DNA of 57,130 nt from JACOWB01 sp964373665 (GCA_964373665.1 CAYJVM010000004.1:1-57130), one strand, 5' to 3'. Shown: positions 24,035 through 32,126, counted from the first letter of the stretch. Notes: a model not told the origin generated them from the sequence alone. Program-made: numbers and translations.

Positions 24035-24475
24035 TCACTTCTTTCTCTTTTCCAAGACTTTGACGAATTCCACTGAGACAGTGATGGGAATGGGCACTGG
24101 CGTTTCTATCGGCTCCATCGTCAACTCACGCTTGACCTTGTCATATCTAGTAACCTTTCCTTTCTCGCCTTTAAACGGCCCGCCGATAATTTCGACTGTA
24201 TCACCCACATCAAGCTCCACCTCGACCTTCCTAGGTTGCAGAAATCTCTCAATCTGACTCAGCTCTACCGGCTTTTTGATCAGCCCCCGCGAATGGGGCA
24301 GGTCTTTTGAAATCTTTTCCAAATCGTCGATGCTCCCTTCAACAAAAATATATCCCTTGATCTCCTCCGGATGGACTATGGATTTAATATCAAGACTGTC
24401 GGTGACGACTTTCGCGGCCACAGCTTCAGCTACTACATTCTCCCTTCCAACTACAGTCTTTATCGTGTAAATCAT
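24035..24475 (-). CDS. spt5: Transcription elongation factor Spt5 (NusG)
   Basis: A 146-residue protein: an NGN domain (MIYTIKTVVGRENVVAEAV, GYIFVEG, PHSRGLIKKPVEL) and a C-terminal KOW domain (DVGDTVEIIGGPFKGEKGKVTRYD). It pairs with Spt4 to clamp RNA polymerase. The start directly abuts the SecE stop. Confidence 0.96.
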   Translation of the reverse strand: MIYTIKTVVGRENVVAEAVAAKVVTDSLDIKSIVHPEEIKGYIFVEGSIDDLEKISKDLPHSRGLIKKPVELSQIERFLQPRKVEVELDVGDTVEIIGGPFKGEKGKVTRYDKVKRELTMEPIETPVPIPITVSVEFVKVLEKRKK

Positions 24476-24643
24476 TTAACCGACCAATAAAACAGATGCA
24501 AGGTAAAATATAAATCCTACTGCCCCTATCATGGAAATTCCTGTTACGCACATTTTGAAAGTGTCGAAATATTCCTCAGTGTCAGGTTTTTTTGCTATCT
24601 TAAGTATCCTTATGTAGTTGGAGAACATTTCTTTCAAGTTCAA
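24476..24643 (-). CDS. secE: Preprotein translocase subunit SecE (Sec61 gamma)
   Basis: A 55-residue protein with an amphipathic helix (MNLKEMFSNYIRILKIAKKP) and one C-terminal transmembrane helix (GISMIGAVGFIFYLASVLLVG). It stabilises SecY in the translocon. A TTG start at 24643 gives the family-like beginning. A GTG at 24652 overlapping the ftsZ stop would add three residues. The ftsZ-secE-spt5-rpl11 order is conserved in archaea. Confidence 0.9.
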   Translation of the reverse strand: MNLKEMFSNYIRILKIAKKPDTEEYFDTFKMCVTGISMIGAVGFIFYLASVLLVG

Positions 24644-24648
24644 TACAA

Positions 24649-26850
24649 TCACTCAACGAACTCTATTCCCAAGAATTTTTCTATATCTTTCTTTTTGCGA
24701 CCGGCTGGGCCCTTTCCATCCTGAGTTGAGTTCACTCCTGTGATAATAAGCATCGTCCTGACAGTATCTCCGAGTGATTTGTCGACTTGAACTCCCCATA
24801 TTATTTTCGCGTCTGGTGAGAGCTTTGACGAGACTGCATCAGCTATTTGCTGAGCTTCTCTTATCGTAATCTCCGGCCCCCCTATGACATTGATCAAGGC
24901 TCCCTGAGCCCCGTTGACATCAACAGTCATCATAGGATTGTTCAGGGCTCTTTCAACAGACTCGAACGCCCTGTTCTCGGAGTTGCTCTCACCCACCCCT
25001 ATCAAAGCAAGACCGCTTTCCCTCATTATCGTCCTTACATCGGCAAAGTCGAGGTTTACAAGACCTGGTTTTGTGATCAGCTCTGTTATTCCCTTTACTG
25101 AATTCACCAGAATTTCATCGGCGACCTTGAATGCAGTCGTTATGCTCACGTCCGGGACTATTTCCAGAAGCTTGTCGTTTGGTATAATTATCAACGTGTC
25201 GACTATGGATTCGAGATTTCTCAAGCCTTCTCTTGCATTGTTCATTCGTGACCTGCCTTCCATTGAGAACGGCATCGTAACTACAGCGACAGTAAGCGCG
25301 CCGATCTTCTTCGCTATTTCTGCCACTACAGGAGCGCTTCCTGTTCCTGTATTATGCACAAGGAATCCTTCGGCAACAAAATTATGGCTTCCATCCACAG
25401 TTATATCATAGACGTCTTCCTCGCCCAAATATTTGACTGATTTGACTCTTGTAAAGCCGAAGTGCTTGAAAAACTCTGACCGGATAGTTCCCCTATAACC
25501 GTACAAGAACCCTATACCGTTTCTTTCCCGTGATTTCTCCAGAGACTTGTTTAGTTGGTGAAGTTTGTAGATTCGCACTTCCCAAGATGTGCTTATCAAC
25601 TTTTGTTTCGAGTTTGGCGGTTTGATTTCACGAGTTCTTGACGAGACATTACTTGACCTCAAACCGAGGTAATCGCATAAAACCTTCAGTTGTTTTATGA
25701 GCTTTTCACTACCCATTTCAAACCTAAGCTCAATCTTATCTTTTCCGTTCACTTTCCTTTGGCGATAGTAATGCCCGTCCGCATCAGCTAGTCCGAGGAT
25801 AAATTCCCTTTTATAGGAATCTGGCAGTTTGAATACCCATGATAGAATTTCCTTTTCTTTAGCGTGTTTATTCAAACCAAGTTTCCACAAAAGTTCATAA
25901 ACGCGCTTAGAATTCGCATAATACCAATTATCGTGTTTTTTCATCACAAGGCCAAATATTTCTTTAATAAGCGAAATATATTTCTGATTCCTTTCTTCAT
26001 CTTTAGATGGGGAAAAATGGATTTTCCAGCTGTCCGTGCTTCTTGATACCCAACCGTCTCCTAAAAGAAAACCGAACAGTCTGCAAAAACTCTCGGTTGC
26101 ATAAAACCCATTCTCTATCTCCAGCTTTGGTTCGTCGAGTTCAGGCGCCTTCCTCAAGGTAACTACAAGATCGTTAGGGCTTAAATTCTTGGCTTCCACC
26201 CATTCGAAAGCAAACTTGGAAAATCTGCCACTCTTGTCTTTTCTTTTCGGCACAACTTTCAGAAACGGATGGTCATAGGAAGCGACCAACGAGCTGTTCC
26301 TTGTCCTCACCTCAAATATCTTTTTGACGCCAGTTTTCATGGCGGCTACTACAGACTTTTTTACAAGGTTTCCATCCTCCAACGAGTAAACAAAGGATCC
26401 TGGATGTATGGAATCTATTCTCACAGGACCTTGTGGATTAGTGTATATCGTGGAACTACCTCTCAAACATCCGCCACCCAGACCGCAGGCAATAAAGACC
26501 ATGTCTGCTCCCTGCAACAGCTTTTTTATGTCGTCCTTGCTTTCCTTTGCCGACTCCATACCTACATTGGGATTGGCACCTGCCCCCAGGCCTTGCGTCA
26601 GATCTTTTCCTATAACAAGTTTTTTATCGGCTTCTGTGTTCAGCAAATCAACAGCATCCGTGTTCAATGCTATCGTCTCAGCCCCCACTATTCCGACCTG
26701 CATCAGTCTGGTGATTGTGTTCCCACCAGACCCTCCGCACCCGACAACCTTTATGCTCGTCCTTCTCTGGTCGATCATCTGCTTGATATAACTGTCGTAT
26801 TCGTTCTCCTTTTCCGACCTTGACCTGTCCGCCAACTGTTTGACTCCCAT
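24649..26850 (-). CDS. ftsZ: Cell division GTPase FtsZ interrupted by an intein
   Basis: The extein is a full FtsZ: SIKVVGCGGSGGNTITRLM (GTP site), ALNTDAVDLLNTEADKK, GLGAGANPNVG, MVFIACGLGGG, then TGTGSAPVVAEIAKK, LTVAVVTMPFSMEG, NARLGL-type segments (NNAREGLRNLES), and a polymerisation domain ending KKKDIEKFLGIEFVE. A 373-residue intein splits the tubulin signature GGG/TGTG. ATG 26850 (MGVKQLADRS) is chosen because it gives the usual N-terminal length; an ATG at 26907 lies upstream of the AT-rich box. The processed protein forms the division ring. Confidence 0.95.
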   Translation of the reverse strand: MGVKQLADRSRSEKENEYDSYIKQMIDQRRTSIKVVGCGGSGGNTITRLMQVGIVGAETIALNTDAVDLLNTEADKKLVIGKDLTQGLGAGANPNVGMESAKESKDDIKKLLQGADMVFIACGLGGGCLRGSSTIYTNPQGPVRIDSIHPGSFVYSLEDGNLVKKSVVAAMKTGVKKIFEVRTRNSSLVASYDHPFLKVVPKRKDKSGRFSKFAFEWVEAKNLSPNDLVVTLRKAPELDEPKLEIENGFYATESFCRLFGFLLGDGWVSRSTDSWKIHFSPSKDEERNQKYISLIKEIFGLVMKKHDNWYYANSKRVYELLWKLGLNKHAKEKEILSWVFKLPDSYKREFILGLADADGHYYRQRKVNGKDKIELRFEMGSEKLIKQLKVLCDYLGLRSSNVSSRTREIKPPNSKQKLISTSWEVRIYKLHQLNKSLEKSRERNGIGFLYGYRGTIRSEFFKHFGFTRVKSVKYLGEEDVYDITVDGSHNFVAEGFLVHNTGTGSAPVVAEIAKKIGALTVAVVTMPFSMEGRSRMNNAREGLRNLESIVDTLIIIPNDKLLEIVPDVSITTAFKVADEILVNSVKGITELITKPGLVNLDFADVRTIMRESGLALIGVGESNSENRAFESVERALNNPMMTVDVNGAQGALINVIGGPEITIREAQQIADAVSSKLSPDAKIIWGVQVDKSLGDTVRTMLIITGVNSTQDGKGPAGRKKKDIEKFLGIEFVE
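25351..26469 (-). mobile_element. Intein in FtsZ with LAGLIDADG endonuclease domain
   Basis: A 373-residue in-frame insertion begins at the Cys codon 26467-26469 (CLRGSSTIYT, block A) and ends ...FVAEGFLVHN before Thr of TGTG. Block B is VASYDHPFLKV-like, and block F/G is VYDITVDGSHNFVAEGFLVHN. Two LAGLIDADG helices (LFGFLLGDG near intein residue 130 and FILGLADADG near 225) form the endonuclease. The +1 residue is Thr. Standard splicing residues (Cys1, penultimate His, terminal Asn) are all present, so it should splice. Confidence 0.95.
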
Positions 26851-26890
26851 AAGAAACCTTATATTTAATTCATAGATTAATAATAAATCT

Positions 26891-27559
26891 TTAATTTTCC
26901 TTGGCAAAAACGTCCATAAAGCTTACTTTTTTGATGCCGTCCACCCACTTCATGACAGTGTCTGCCATGTTCTTCTTCACGGCCTTTGGAAAGTCCGCCT
27001 TTTGTATCGTTATGGTAGCCTCGCCGTCGCCTATAATTGGGTTCGAGTCTTCCATTTTTAGGCCAGTAAAGTACCTGACGACGCCTTGTATCTTTTCGAC
27101 ATTGTCCTTCAGCTCTGATTTGATTTCAATATCATATTCTATCGTCCTCCCAGCCATTGGATGATTGAAGTCTATCCTCACTCTTCCGCCGTCAACGCTC
27201 AGTATCCGCCCTTCCATTCCCTTGACATTCACAGTCCTTCCTACAGACGGTTCCACTTCGCTTCCTTTGAAAGCCGACATGGGCACAAGGGTCACAAGCT
27301 CTGCCTTCCTCTCGCCGAATGACTTTTCGGGGGGTATATCCACCGTCCTTTTCTCGCCGACATTCATCTCCCTGAACGCATCCTCCATACCTGGAATGAC
27401 TTGCTTGGCGCCGACAATTATTGGAACCGAGCCGTAGTTTGCATTGGGGTTGTACATCCCAGAAGTTATCGCTGTCTCACCATTAGTGGTGTCAAAAACT
27501 TCGCCGTTGTCCTTAGTTTTTCCGGTGAATTCAATCGTTATGAAATCTCCGTCTTTCAT
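26891..27559 (-). CDS. FKBP-type peptidyl-prolyl isomerase, SlyD-like
   Basis: A 222-residue protein: MKDGDFITIEFTGKTKDNG and VFDTTNGE (FKBP start), then IIVGAKQVIPGMEDAFREM, VGEKRTVDIPPEKSFGER, an insert-in-flap chaperone domain (GRTVNVKGMEGRILSVDGG, IDFNHPMAGRTIEYD) and a C-terminal extension of 60 residues. It catalyses prolyl isomerisation and chaperones folding. ATG 27559 has TTTTAAA 23-29 bases upstream; an ATG at 27598 lies within the promoter. Confidence 0.94.
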   Translation of the reverse strand: MKDGDFITIEFTGKTKDNGEVFDTTNGETAITSGMYNPNANYGSVPIIVGAKQVIPGMEDAFREMNVGEKRTVDIPPEKSFGERKAELVTLVPMSAFKGSEVEPSVGRTVNVKGMEGRILSVDGGRVRIDFNHPMAGRTIEYDIEIKSELKDNVEKIQGVVRYFTGLKMEDSNPIIGDGEATITIQKADFPKAVKKNMADTVMKWVDGIKKVSFMDVFAKEN

Positions 27560-27581
27560 TGTAGGATGTTGCAACCCAAAG

Positions 27582-27588
27582 TTTAAAA
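27582..27588 (-). promoter_or_regulatory. TATA-like box for FKBP gene
   Basis: TTTTAAA (minus strand) lies 23-29 bases before ATG 27559. It decides the FKBP start in favour of a leaderless transcript. Confidence 0.4.
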
Positions 27589-27631
27589 GTGTTTGCACGC
27601 AACGATTTATTTGTTAACATCAATTCAGATT

Positions 27632-27985
27632 ATGACGTTATTTGGCAGACAGAAAGAAGATTGGAAGAAAAGGCTTGGTGAAGAGGATATGGAAAGACTT
27701 GCTTCCATAATCAGTTCGGTGAACAAATACAGGTACGCATACGAGTCTGCCGACGATCCCAGGATTGCGCAGCTGTGGGCAGCTTTGATTGAGATGCAGA
27801 AAAGGATGGAGAGGACGAATGAACTGCTTGGGAAATTGGAAGAGCCTTTCAGGGCGATAGTTGAGATAGGCGACAATGAAAAAAGGAAGACTATAGAGGC
27901 GCTTGTCAACGAGATGATCAAGCCTGATGACGACGCTGGTGAAGAAGCGACGCGCAAACTTGTTGACAGCTTGATGAAGTTTTGA
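27632..27985 (+). CDS. Hypothetical coiled-coil protein (117 aa)
   Basis: A charged helical protein with segments EDMERLASIISSVNKYRYAY, EMQKRMERTNELLGKLEEPF and EALVNEMIKPDDDAGEEATRK. The TATA-like ATTTATTTG at 27605-27613 is about 20-27 bases before ATG 27632. No family is recognised. It ends one base before the convergent gene at 27986. Confidence 0.55.
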   Translation: MTLFGRQKEDWKKRLGEEDMERLASIISSVNKYRYAYESADDPRIAQLWAALIEMQKRMERTNELLGKLEEPFRAIVEIGDNEKRKTIEALVNEMIKPDDDAGEEATRKLVDSLMKF

Positions 27986-28351
27986 CTATTCTAAGGTCAG
28001 AACAGAAAGACATTGTTCTATTCTTGAATCCTCACTTTCTATCTTAACGGAATTTCCATTTTCAAAACGCCTGTACCTTAAAATTCCTCTGAGTTTTTCC
28101 ATTTTACTAATTAAAAATATTTTATCTGGCATTCTATCTGAAAAAAAATCACTACCATCTTGAAAAAGATGACGTGCTTTAAATATGTTAGGGTAGTCTT
28201 CTCGTGTCGGAGAAGACACATCATATCCGTTGCTTGATAAAAGTTGTACTACTTCTTCTGCTGTAACACCTTGTCTCAATGGATAAGCGTCTATTTGCAA
28301 TTGTCTACTATAAAACTCGTAAACGATACGTTCTCCAAAATTTAATTCCAT
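27986..28351 (-). CDS. Hypothetical protein (121 aa)
   Basis: A soluble protein with a possible small helical domain (GVTAEEVVQLLSSNGYDV) and a charged C-terminal half. No family is recognised. It sits directly upstream of the tRNA-Leu on the map and is AT-richer than the FKBP region. Confidence 0.45.
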   Translation of the reverse strand: MELNFGERIVYEFYSRQLQIDAYPLRQGVTAEEVVQLLSSNGYDVSSPTREDYPNIFKARHLFQDGSDFFSDRMPDKIFLISKMEKLRGILRYRRFENGNSVKIESEDSRIEQCLSVLTLE

Positions 28352-28392
28352 ATTGAGTAGATAGTAGAAAAACTTTTTAAACCTTTAGTAAA

Positions 28393-28544
28393 TGCAGGGG
28401 GCGAGATTTGAACTCGCGAAGAGACTAACTCACGAGGTATCTTCATCTTTTATCAGAGCTTAATTCAGTCTGATGCTTAAGCATCGCTTAGGGAAAGTAA
28501 ACTATACCCCTCTCGCGCCATTGACCAGACTAGGCGACCCCTGC
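28393..28544 (-). tRNA. tRNA-Leu-like gene with long variable arm and intron(s)
   Basis: Acceptor GCAGGGG/CCCCTGC with discriminator A, a D arm GCC...GGC with TCTGGTCAA in the loop (typical of archaeal Leu), T arm GCGAG-TTCAAAT-CTCGC and a class II variable arm (GAG-TTAGT-CTC). The anticodon arm CGAG...CTCG encloses about 70 extra bases. A Leu(TAA) loop CTTAAGC lies in the middle of the insert, so a single intron does not give a canonical loop; two introns may be present. The sequence spans 152 bases. Confidence 0.8.
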
Positions 28545-28612
28545 GTAATAAGTTATGTTGACTGTAACTTTAATTAATTTCGCTTTACTGGACTTGCATA
28601 TATTTGTCGTAA

Positions 28613-28867
28613 TCAGACTGCAATTCTTAAAACAGGCAATAAAATATAGAAGGTAATCAGACCGGTTCTTACTAAAAGTCTCTGTGTCCTTATTGGTATT
28701 TTACTTGTTTTGTCAACTATCCAATGAGCGTCCAATTTGTCCCACATAAACAAAGCGTAAACTGCAAGGATGCCTGTGCTTAGCAGGACTTCGTTATAAC
28801 TAGGCACTGTGGAAACTAAAAGCCAAATGCCTATCGCGAACATTAGTATGTGGTGAAATGAAATCAT
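28613..28867 (-). CDS. Hypothetical integral membrane protein (84 aa)
   Basis: About three hydrophobic helices: ILMFAIGIWLLVSTV, GILAVYALFMW and TGLITFYILLPVLRI, with a basic loop between the last two. It lies 29 bases downstream of another small membrane protein on the same strand, and they may act together. Family not recognised. Confidence 0.5.
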   Translation of the reverse strand: MISFHHILMFAIGIWLLVSTVPSYNEVLLSTGILAVYALFMWDKLDAHWIVDKTSKIPIRTQRLLVRTGLITFYILLPVLRIAV

Positions 28868-28896
28868 AAGCAGGTTACCGACGTATTTTCTGGCGA

Positions 28897-29169
28897 CTAA
28901 GTAAATTTCTTATCGCTAATTATGTAAACTAGTCCTAAAATCTGCGAGCCTAGACCAGAGACTGCCAGCAAAGTTCCTGCAATAATGTTCAGTACATTGT
29001 ACTTCATTGCGAATAATGAGAACAACGCAACTATAATGCAGACCGCCATAGAATGGGCACTAAATGCGTATGTCCACCAAAGTTTTTTCTTGATAGCTCG
29101 TTTGTAAGGGATTAATGTATAAGGCAAGGAAATTAAAGAAAACAAGGGGATTGCAACTTCAAAGGACAT
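28897..29169 (-). CDS. Hypothetical integral membrane protein (90 aa)
   Basis: Three hydrophobic segments: VAIPLFSLISLPYTLIPY, SAHSMAVCIIVALFSLF and IIAGTLLAVSGLGSQILGL, joined by a basic loop (KRAIKKKLWW). It lies directly downstream of rpoD on the same strand. In many archaea L18e and L13 follow rpoD, so these membrane genes interrupt that order. Confidence 0.5.
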   Translation of the reverse strand: MSFEVAIPLFSLISLPYTLIPYKRAIKKKLWWTYAFSAHSMAVCIIVALFSLFAMKYNVLNIIAGTLLAVSGLGSQILGLVYIISDKKFT

Positions 29170-29182
29170 AACCCAGTTATTC

Positions 29183-29941
29183 TTATTTCAACTTCTTAAT
29201 TATCTTGTCAAAATCCTTTACCTTCTCTTCCAGAATCTTTGCAGAATCAGAAACAATTTCATCAACATCAAGACCCGATACGGGTTCGACATTGAATATG
29301 AAACTGTCGTTAAGAGGTTTAAAGTCGTCCCCGTCTTCATTCAAGGATTTGCACAAGCCGCACTCGACAGGTGTTACTTCAGTTCCCTTCACATCTTTGA
29401 CATGGTGCAGATGTTTTTTGCATAGCTTCATTTGGGATGCCTTTGACTTGGAGTCAAACAAGCTTGAATATCCAACTATTGCACCCTGCCATTTCGAGTG
29501 TTCTTTTCCATATCCAAGAGTCGCTACAGCCTCGAATTCAATATCCTGCCCCTCGAACAGCTCTGTTATTGGAATATTGTCGAAGACAGGAACTATGTCC
29601 TTTGCCCTGGCTTTCAGATCTCCTGAATAAACTATTCCAGGACCCTTCTTCTTAAGGGTCACTTTCACCTGGCACAAACTGCAGCCTTTGCCGTCGCACT
29701 TGCATTCTTTTGTCACGTTGTAGCCTTTTTTGTCGAATTTCAAAGGCACTTGACCAAGTCTGTTCGCGACAATTTCGTCATTCAATGCAGAGTCGTTCTT
29801 TACAAAATCGACATACTCTATAGCCATCGTAGGAATCTCCGACATCATTATTCTGCGGAGTTCGTTTGCAAAAGGGAACTGGACGCCCTCTAAGAGGAAC
29901 CTTATTTCACCCTCTGTCTTGTCGACCAATTGAAGTTTCAT
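29183..29941 (-). CDS. rpoD: RNA polymerase subunit D (alpha/RPB3 homologue)
   Basis: A 252-residue scaffold subunit that dimerises with subunit L. MKLQLVDKTEGEIRFLLEG and FPFANELRRIMMSEIPTMAIE form the dimerisation core. A Fe-S-type cluster (CKCDGKGCSLC near residues 88-98) and a second pair (CKKH...CGLC) are present, as in archaea with a [4Fe-4S]-bearing RpoD. The C-terminal VSDSAKILEEKVKDFDKII closes the fold. ATG 29941 gives the conserved start; an in-frame ATG at 30031 would add unrelated sequence. Confidence 0.95.
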   Translation of the reverse strand: MKLQLVDKTEGEIRFLLEGVQFPFANELRRIMMSEIPTMAIEYVDFVKNDSALNDEIVANRLGQVPLKFDKKGYNVTKECKCDGKGCSLCQVKVTLKKKGPGIVYSGDLKARAKDIVPVFDNIPITELFEGQDIEFEAVATLGYGKEHSKWQGAIVGYSSLFDSKSKASQMKLCKKHLHHVKDVKGTEVTPVECGLCKSLNEDGDDFKPLNDSFIFNVEPVSGLDVDEIVSDSAKILEEKVKDFDKIIKKLK

Positions 29942-29990
29942 GACATCACAAATTAACAGTTCTAGTTGGGTTTTGAAACAATTTAAGGCT

Positions 29991-30206
29991 TTACTTGGGC
30001 CACTTGAGGAACTTGAGGTAATGAAGAACATCGTTGCTCAACGATTTTTTTTTGCTCTTCGCGTAGCTCAGAAGAAACACTAGTGCTGTTCCGCCAAGCA
30101 GCAAAGACATGAATTTTAGGAAATCGGCACCTGTTAATTCGTGTGCAATTCCTATTCCAAAGCTGCTTAGTAAACCAAGTTTTCCTAAAGTTGCTAACAT
30201 TTCCAT
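29991..30206 (-). CDS. Hypothetical small membrane protein (71 aa)
   Basis: Two hydrophobic stretches (LGLLSSFGIGIAHEL and FMSLLLGGTALVFLLSY) and a basic C-terminus (KSKKKSL...KFLKWPK). It sits between rps11 and rpoD, where archaeal operons normally have no gene, and is AT-rich. I see no family. Confidence 0.4.
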   Translation of the reverse strand: MEMLATLGKLGLLSSFGIGIAHELTGADFLKFMSLLLGGTALVFLLSYAKSKKKSLSNDVLHYLKFLKWPK

Positions 30207-30415
30207 TAGACCACTAAGTTCAATAGAACTTTGATGGGAGTAAATACATTTAAATGTTACTGTTTTTCTAGAAAAAATTTATCCGGATTTTAACTTTTTT
30301 GGCGCGATAAAGTCAGATTTTTGTTTTTATACCTTATAATAAGGCCTAGATTGGCTTGTTTTTTCTTAAGACGTGAGAAACGAGACCTAAAAAGTTATGT
30401 ATTGTTGATAATTGC
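30207..30415. other. AT-rich spacer between rps11 and the small membrane gene
   Basis: No gene is seen. The run TTTTTTGGCGCG and repeated T-tracts on both strands could terminate the S13-S4-S11 transcript. Confidence 0.3.
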
Positions 30416-30826
30416 TCAAACGCGTCTTCCGAGGCGTCCTCCTTTCTTCCTAAGATGCCCATGAGTTACAGGTGTTATATCTTCAATGACGCCAATCCTT
30501 AATCCTGCTCTTGCCAATGCTCTTATTGCCGGCTGCGCACCCATTCCTGGAGATTTCGAATACTGTGATCCTCTTGCGCGAACTCTAATATGAATTCCAG
30601 TTATTCCTTGCGCAACTGCAGCCTCTGCTGCCTTCCTCGCTGCCAGCATTGCCGGGAACGGCATTCCACCATCCCTGTCCTTATCTGTCATCATCCCTGC
30701 GGAAAATCTTGATATAGTCTCGCTTCCCGTGATGTCTGTTATATGTACTATAGTATTGTTCGAAGTGCTGTAGACGTTTGCAACTCCCCACTTTTCTTCT
30801 TTATTCGACTGCCGCTTTTCTTCCAT
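30416..30826 (-). CDS. rps11: Ribosomal protein S11
   Basis: A 136-residue 30S platform protein: WGVANVYSTSNNTIVHITD, FSAGMMTDKDRDGGMPFPAM, GITGIHIRVRARG, IGVIEDITPVTHGHLRKKGG and a RRV terminus. It overlaps rps4 by 26 bases, so translation is coupled. Confidence 0.97.
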   Translation of the reverse strand: MEEKRQSNKEEKWGVANVYSTSNNTIVHITDITGSETISRFSAGMMTDKDRDGGMPFPAMLAARKAAEAAVAQGITGIHIRVRARGSQYSKSPGMGAQPAIRALARAGLRIGVIEDITPVTHGHLRKKGGRLGRRV

Positions 30827-31307
30827 TCATCTCATCTCTTTGTTTTATAACAACATTTGTCATAACTGTGATGTTATCTTCTTCGTCGATAGGAACTATG
30901 TAGCTCGGGAATTTAACTTTCCTGTTCTTTATCAGAACCTTGCCGTGCGTTATGAACTGGCGTGCCTGCTTCGTCGTGTTGGCGAGGCTCTTCTTGTATA
31001 TAACTGTCTCCAATCTCCTGTTTAGAAAATCTTCTATAGTCAAACCTAAAACATCATCCAGTGTAGACTCTTTCTTTAGAATTCCCAGTTTAGCAAGTTT
31101 CTCAATTATGATCCTCTCCGTCTCCTCATTCCTCTTCGCTGCAAGTTCACGCGCAAGCTTCCTGTATTTTCTCAATAAAGATGCTGTCCTCCATATTTCT
31201 TTCTTGTTCTTCAGTCCGAATTTCTTCATGACATCTTTTTCAGACTGGATCCTTTCCTTGTCCCACGGTCTCTTCGGCGTATGATATGCTTTTCTTTGCC
31301 TCTTCAT
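30801..31307 (-). CDS. rps4: Ribosomal protein S4
   Basis: A 168-residue archaeal S4: YHTPKRPWDKERI N-terminus, KNKKEIWRTASLLRKYRKLA, then the S4 domain (LEDFLNRRLET-like, ARQFITHGKVLIKNRKVKFPSY) and the archaeal C-terminus. Its start lies 6 bases after the stop of the 36-residue micro-ORF. Confidence 0.97.
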   Translation of the reverse strand: MKRQRKAYHTPKRPWDKERIQSEKDVMKKFGLKNKKEIWRTASLLRKYRKLARELAAKRNEETERIIIEKLAKLGILKKESTLDDVLGLTIEDFLNRRLETVIYKKSLANTTKQARQFITHGKVLIKNRKVKFPSYIVPIDEEDNITVMTNVVIKQRDEMNGRKAAVE

Positions 31308-31313
31308 GCTTTC

Positions 31314-31424
31314 TCACTTATACCTGAGAACGCTGGCAACTTCCTTGGAAATCACAACATCCTTCTTCAGAACTGTCGACCATATTCTTGCATCAATGAT
31401 ATGAGATACGTCTTTTCTGTCCAT
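31314..31424 (-). CDS. Micro-ORF between rps13 and rps4, C-terminal half copied from rpl10 (36 aa)
   Basis: An ATG-started frame fits exactly between rps13 (4-base gap) and rps4 (6-base gap). The first 15 residues (MDRKDVSHIIDARIW) match nothing I know. Residues 16-34 are identical to a 19-residue segment of L10 in this window and are encoded by the same 57 bases in the same frame; YK and the stop follow. It is preceded by AAGTGAT. Whether the peptide is made or the frame is a byproduct of a duplication is unknown. Confidence 0.5.
   Translation of the reverse strand: MDRKDVSHIIDARIWSTVLKKDVVISKEVASVLRYK
31323..31379 (-). repeat. 57-bp exact inverted copy of an rpl10 segment (copy 1)
   Basis: This is base-for-base identical, in reverse orientation on the map, to 33194-33250 in rpl10. 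On the minus strand it runs from TCGACAG to TCTCAGG. Identity ends abruptly on both sides. Confidence 0.95.
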
Positions 31425-31428
31425 TATA

Positions 31429-32037
31429 TCACTTCTTCTCTGGCGTCTTTGCTGGCGTTGCTGCAGGTGCGGCTCCCGCCTTTTGCGCGGTGCCTTGCTG
31501 AACCTGTTTCCTCATAACACCGACCGCCCTGCCCTTCTGCCTGAAAGTGCTTCTGGTTCTTTGTCCTCTTACAGGCTGACCGAACATGTGCCTCCATCCA
31601 CGATAAGTTTTGAGGTCGACATACCTTTGTATGTCGAATTTCCTAGCAATATCCAAGTCTGAGCTTGTAAGATGAATGTCTTGGCCTGTAGCCATATCAC
31701 GTTGCCTATTAATAAGAAATTTTGGTATCCCTGCCTGCATAGGGTTTTTAACAGTGGTTTCGATTTTTCCCAGCTGTTCCTCGCTTAGAGTGTGTAATTT
31801 CGCATTAGGGTCTATCCCGGCAACAGCGCACACAAAATTACTAAAGTTATAGCCAACGCCCTTGATCTTTCTCAATGCCCTGACAACCGGTTTGTCTCCA
31901 TCAAGATCAGTGCCAACTACACGAATGACCTGTTTCAGGCCAATCTGCCTAGTCTCAGGTCTCTTTTTCTCATCCTTTTTCTGCTTTTCATCCTCTTTCT
32001 TTGCCGGGTCCTTTACCTTTGTTTTTTTCGATCCCAT
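31429..32037 (-). CDS. rps13: Ribosomal protein S13
   Basis: A 202-residue archaeal S13 with long low-complexity tails. The N-terminal extension is Lys/Glu-rich (residues 1-30) and the C-terminal is Ala/Pro/Lys-rich (last 20). Core blocks are LKQVIRVVGTDLDGDKPVV, KIKGVGYNFSNFVCAVAG, TYRGWRHMFGQPVRGQRTRS and TFRQKGRAVGVMRK. First gene of S13-(micro-ORF)-S4-S11. TTTAAATTTAAAT at 32061-32073 serves as its likely promoter. Confidence 0.96.
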   Translation of the reverse strand: MGSKKTKVKDPAKKEDEKQKKDEKKRPETRQIGLKQVIRVVGTDLDGDKPVVRALRKIKGVGYNFSNFVCAVAGIDPNAKLHTLSEEQLGKIETTVKNPMQAGIPKFLINRQRDMATGQDIHLTSSDLDIARKFDIQRYVDLKTYRGWRHMFGQPVRGQRTRSTFRQKGRAVGVMRKQVQQGTAQKAGAAPAATPAKTPEKK

Positions 32038-32104
32038 ATTACCCTCTAAAATCTAAATCTATTTAAATTTAAACCTTATAAAATCTATTCCAGGGCCCAT
32101 TATA

Positions 32105-32123
32105 CTGCCTAGGCAGGAGGGTG
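32105..32123 (+). promoter_or_regulatory. rpl1 leader: palindrome abutting a strong Shine-Dalgarno
   Basis: CTGCCTAGGCAG (perfect 12-base palindrome, 32105-32116) overlaps the first G of GGAGGGTG (32116-32123), four bases before ATG 32127. TTATAAAA lies upstream at 32077-32084. The palindrome could hide the ribosome-binding site. Archaeal L1 is known to repress its own mRNA, but a match to that binding site was not established here. Confidence 0.45.
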
Positions 32124-32126
32124 TTT

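Noticed and set aside
24914..25411. 165-codon plus-strand frame opposite ftsZ
   Set aside because: It is antisense to conserved FtsZ and intein sequence and shows no protein features of its own.
26269..26823. 184-codon plus-strand frame opposite the ftsZ/intein N-terminus
   Set aside because: It mirrors a conserved coding region; composition and lack of motifs mark it as a shadow.
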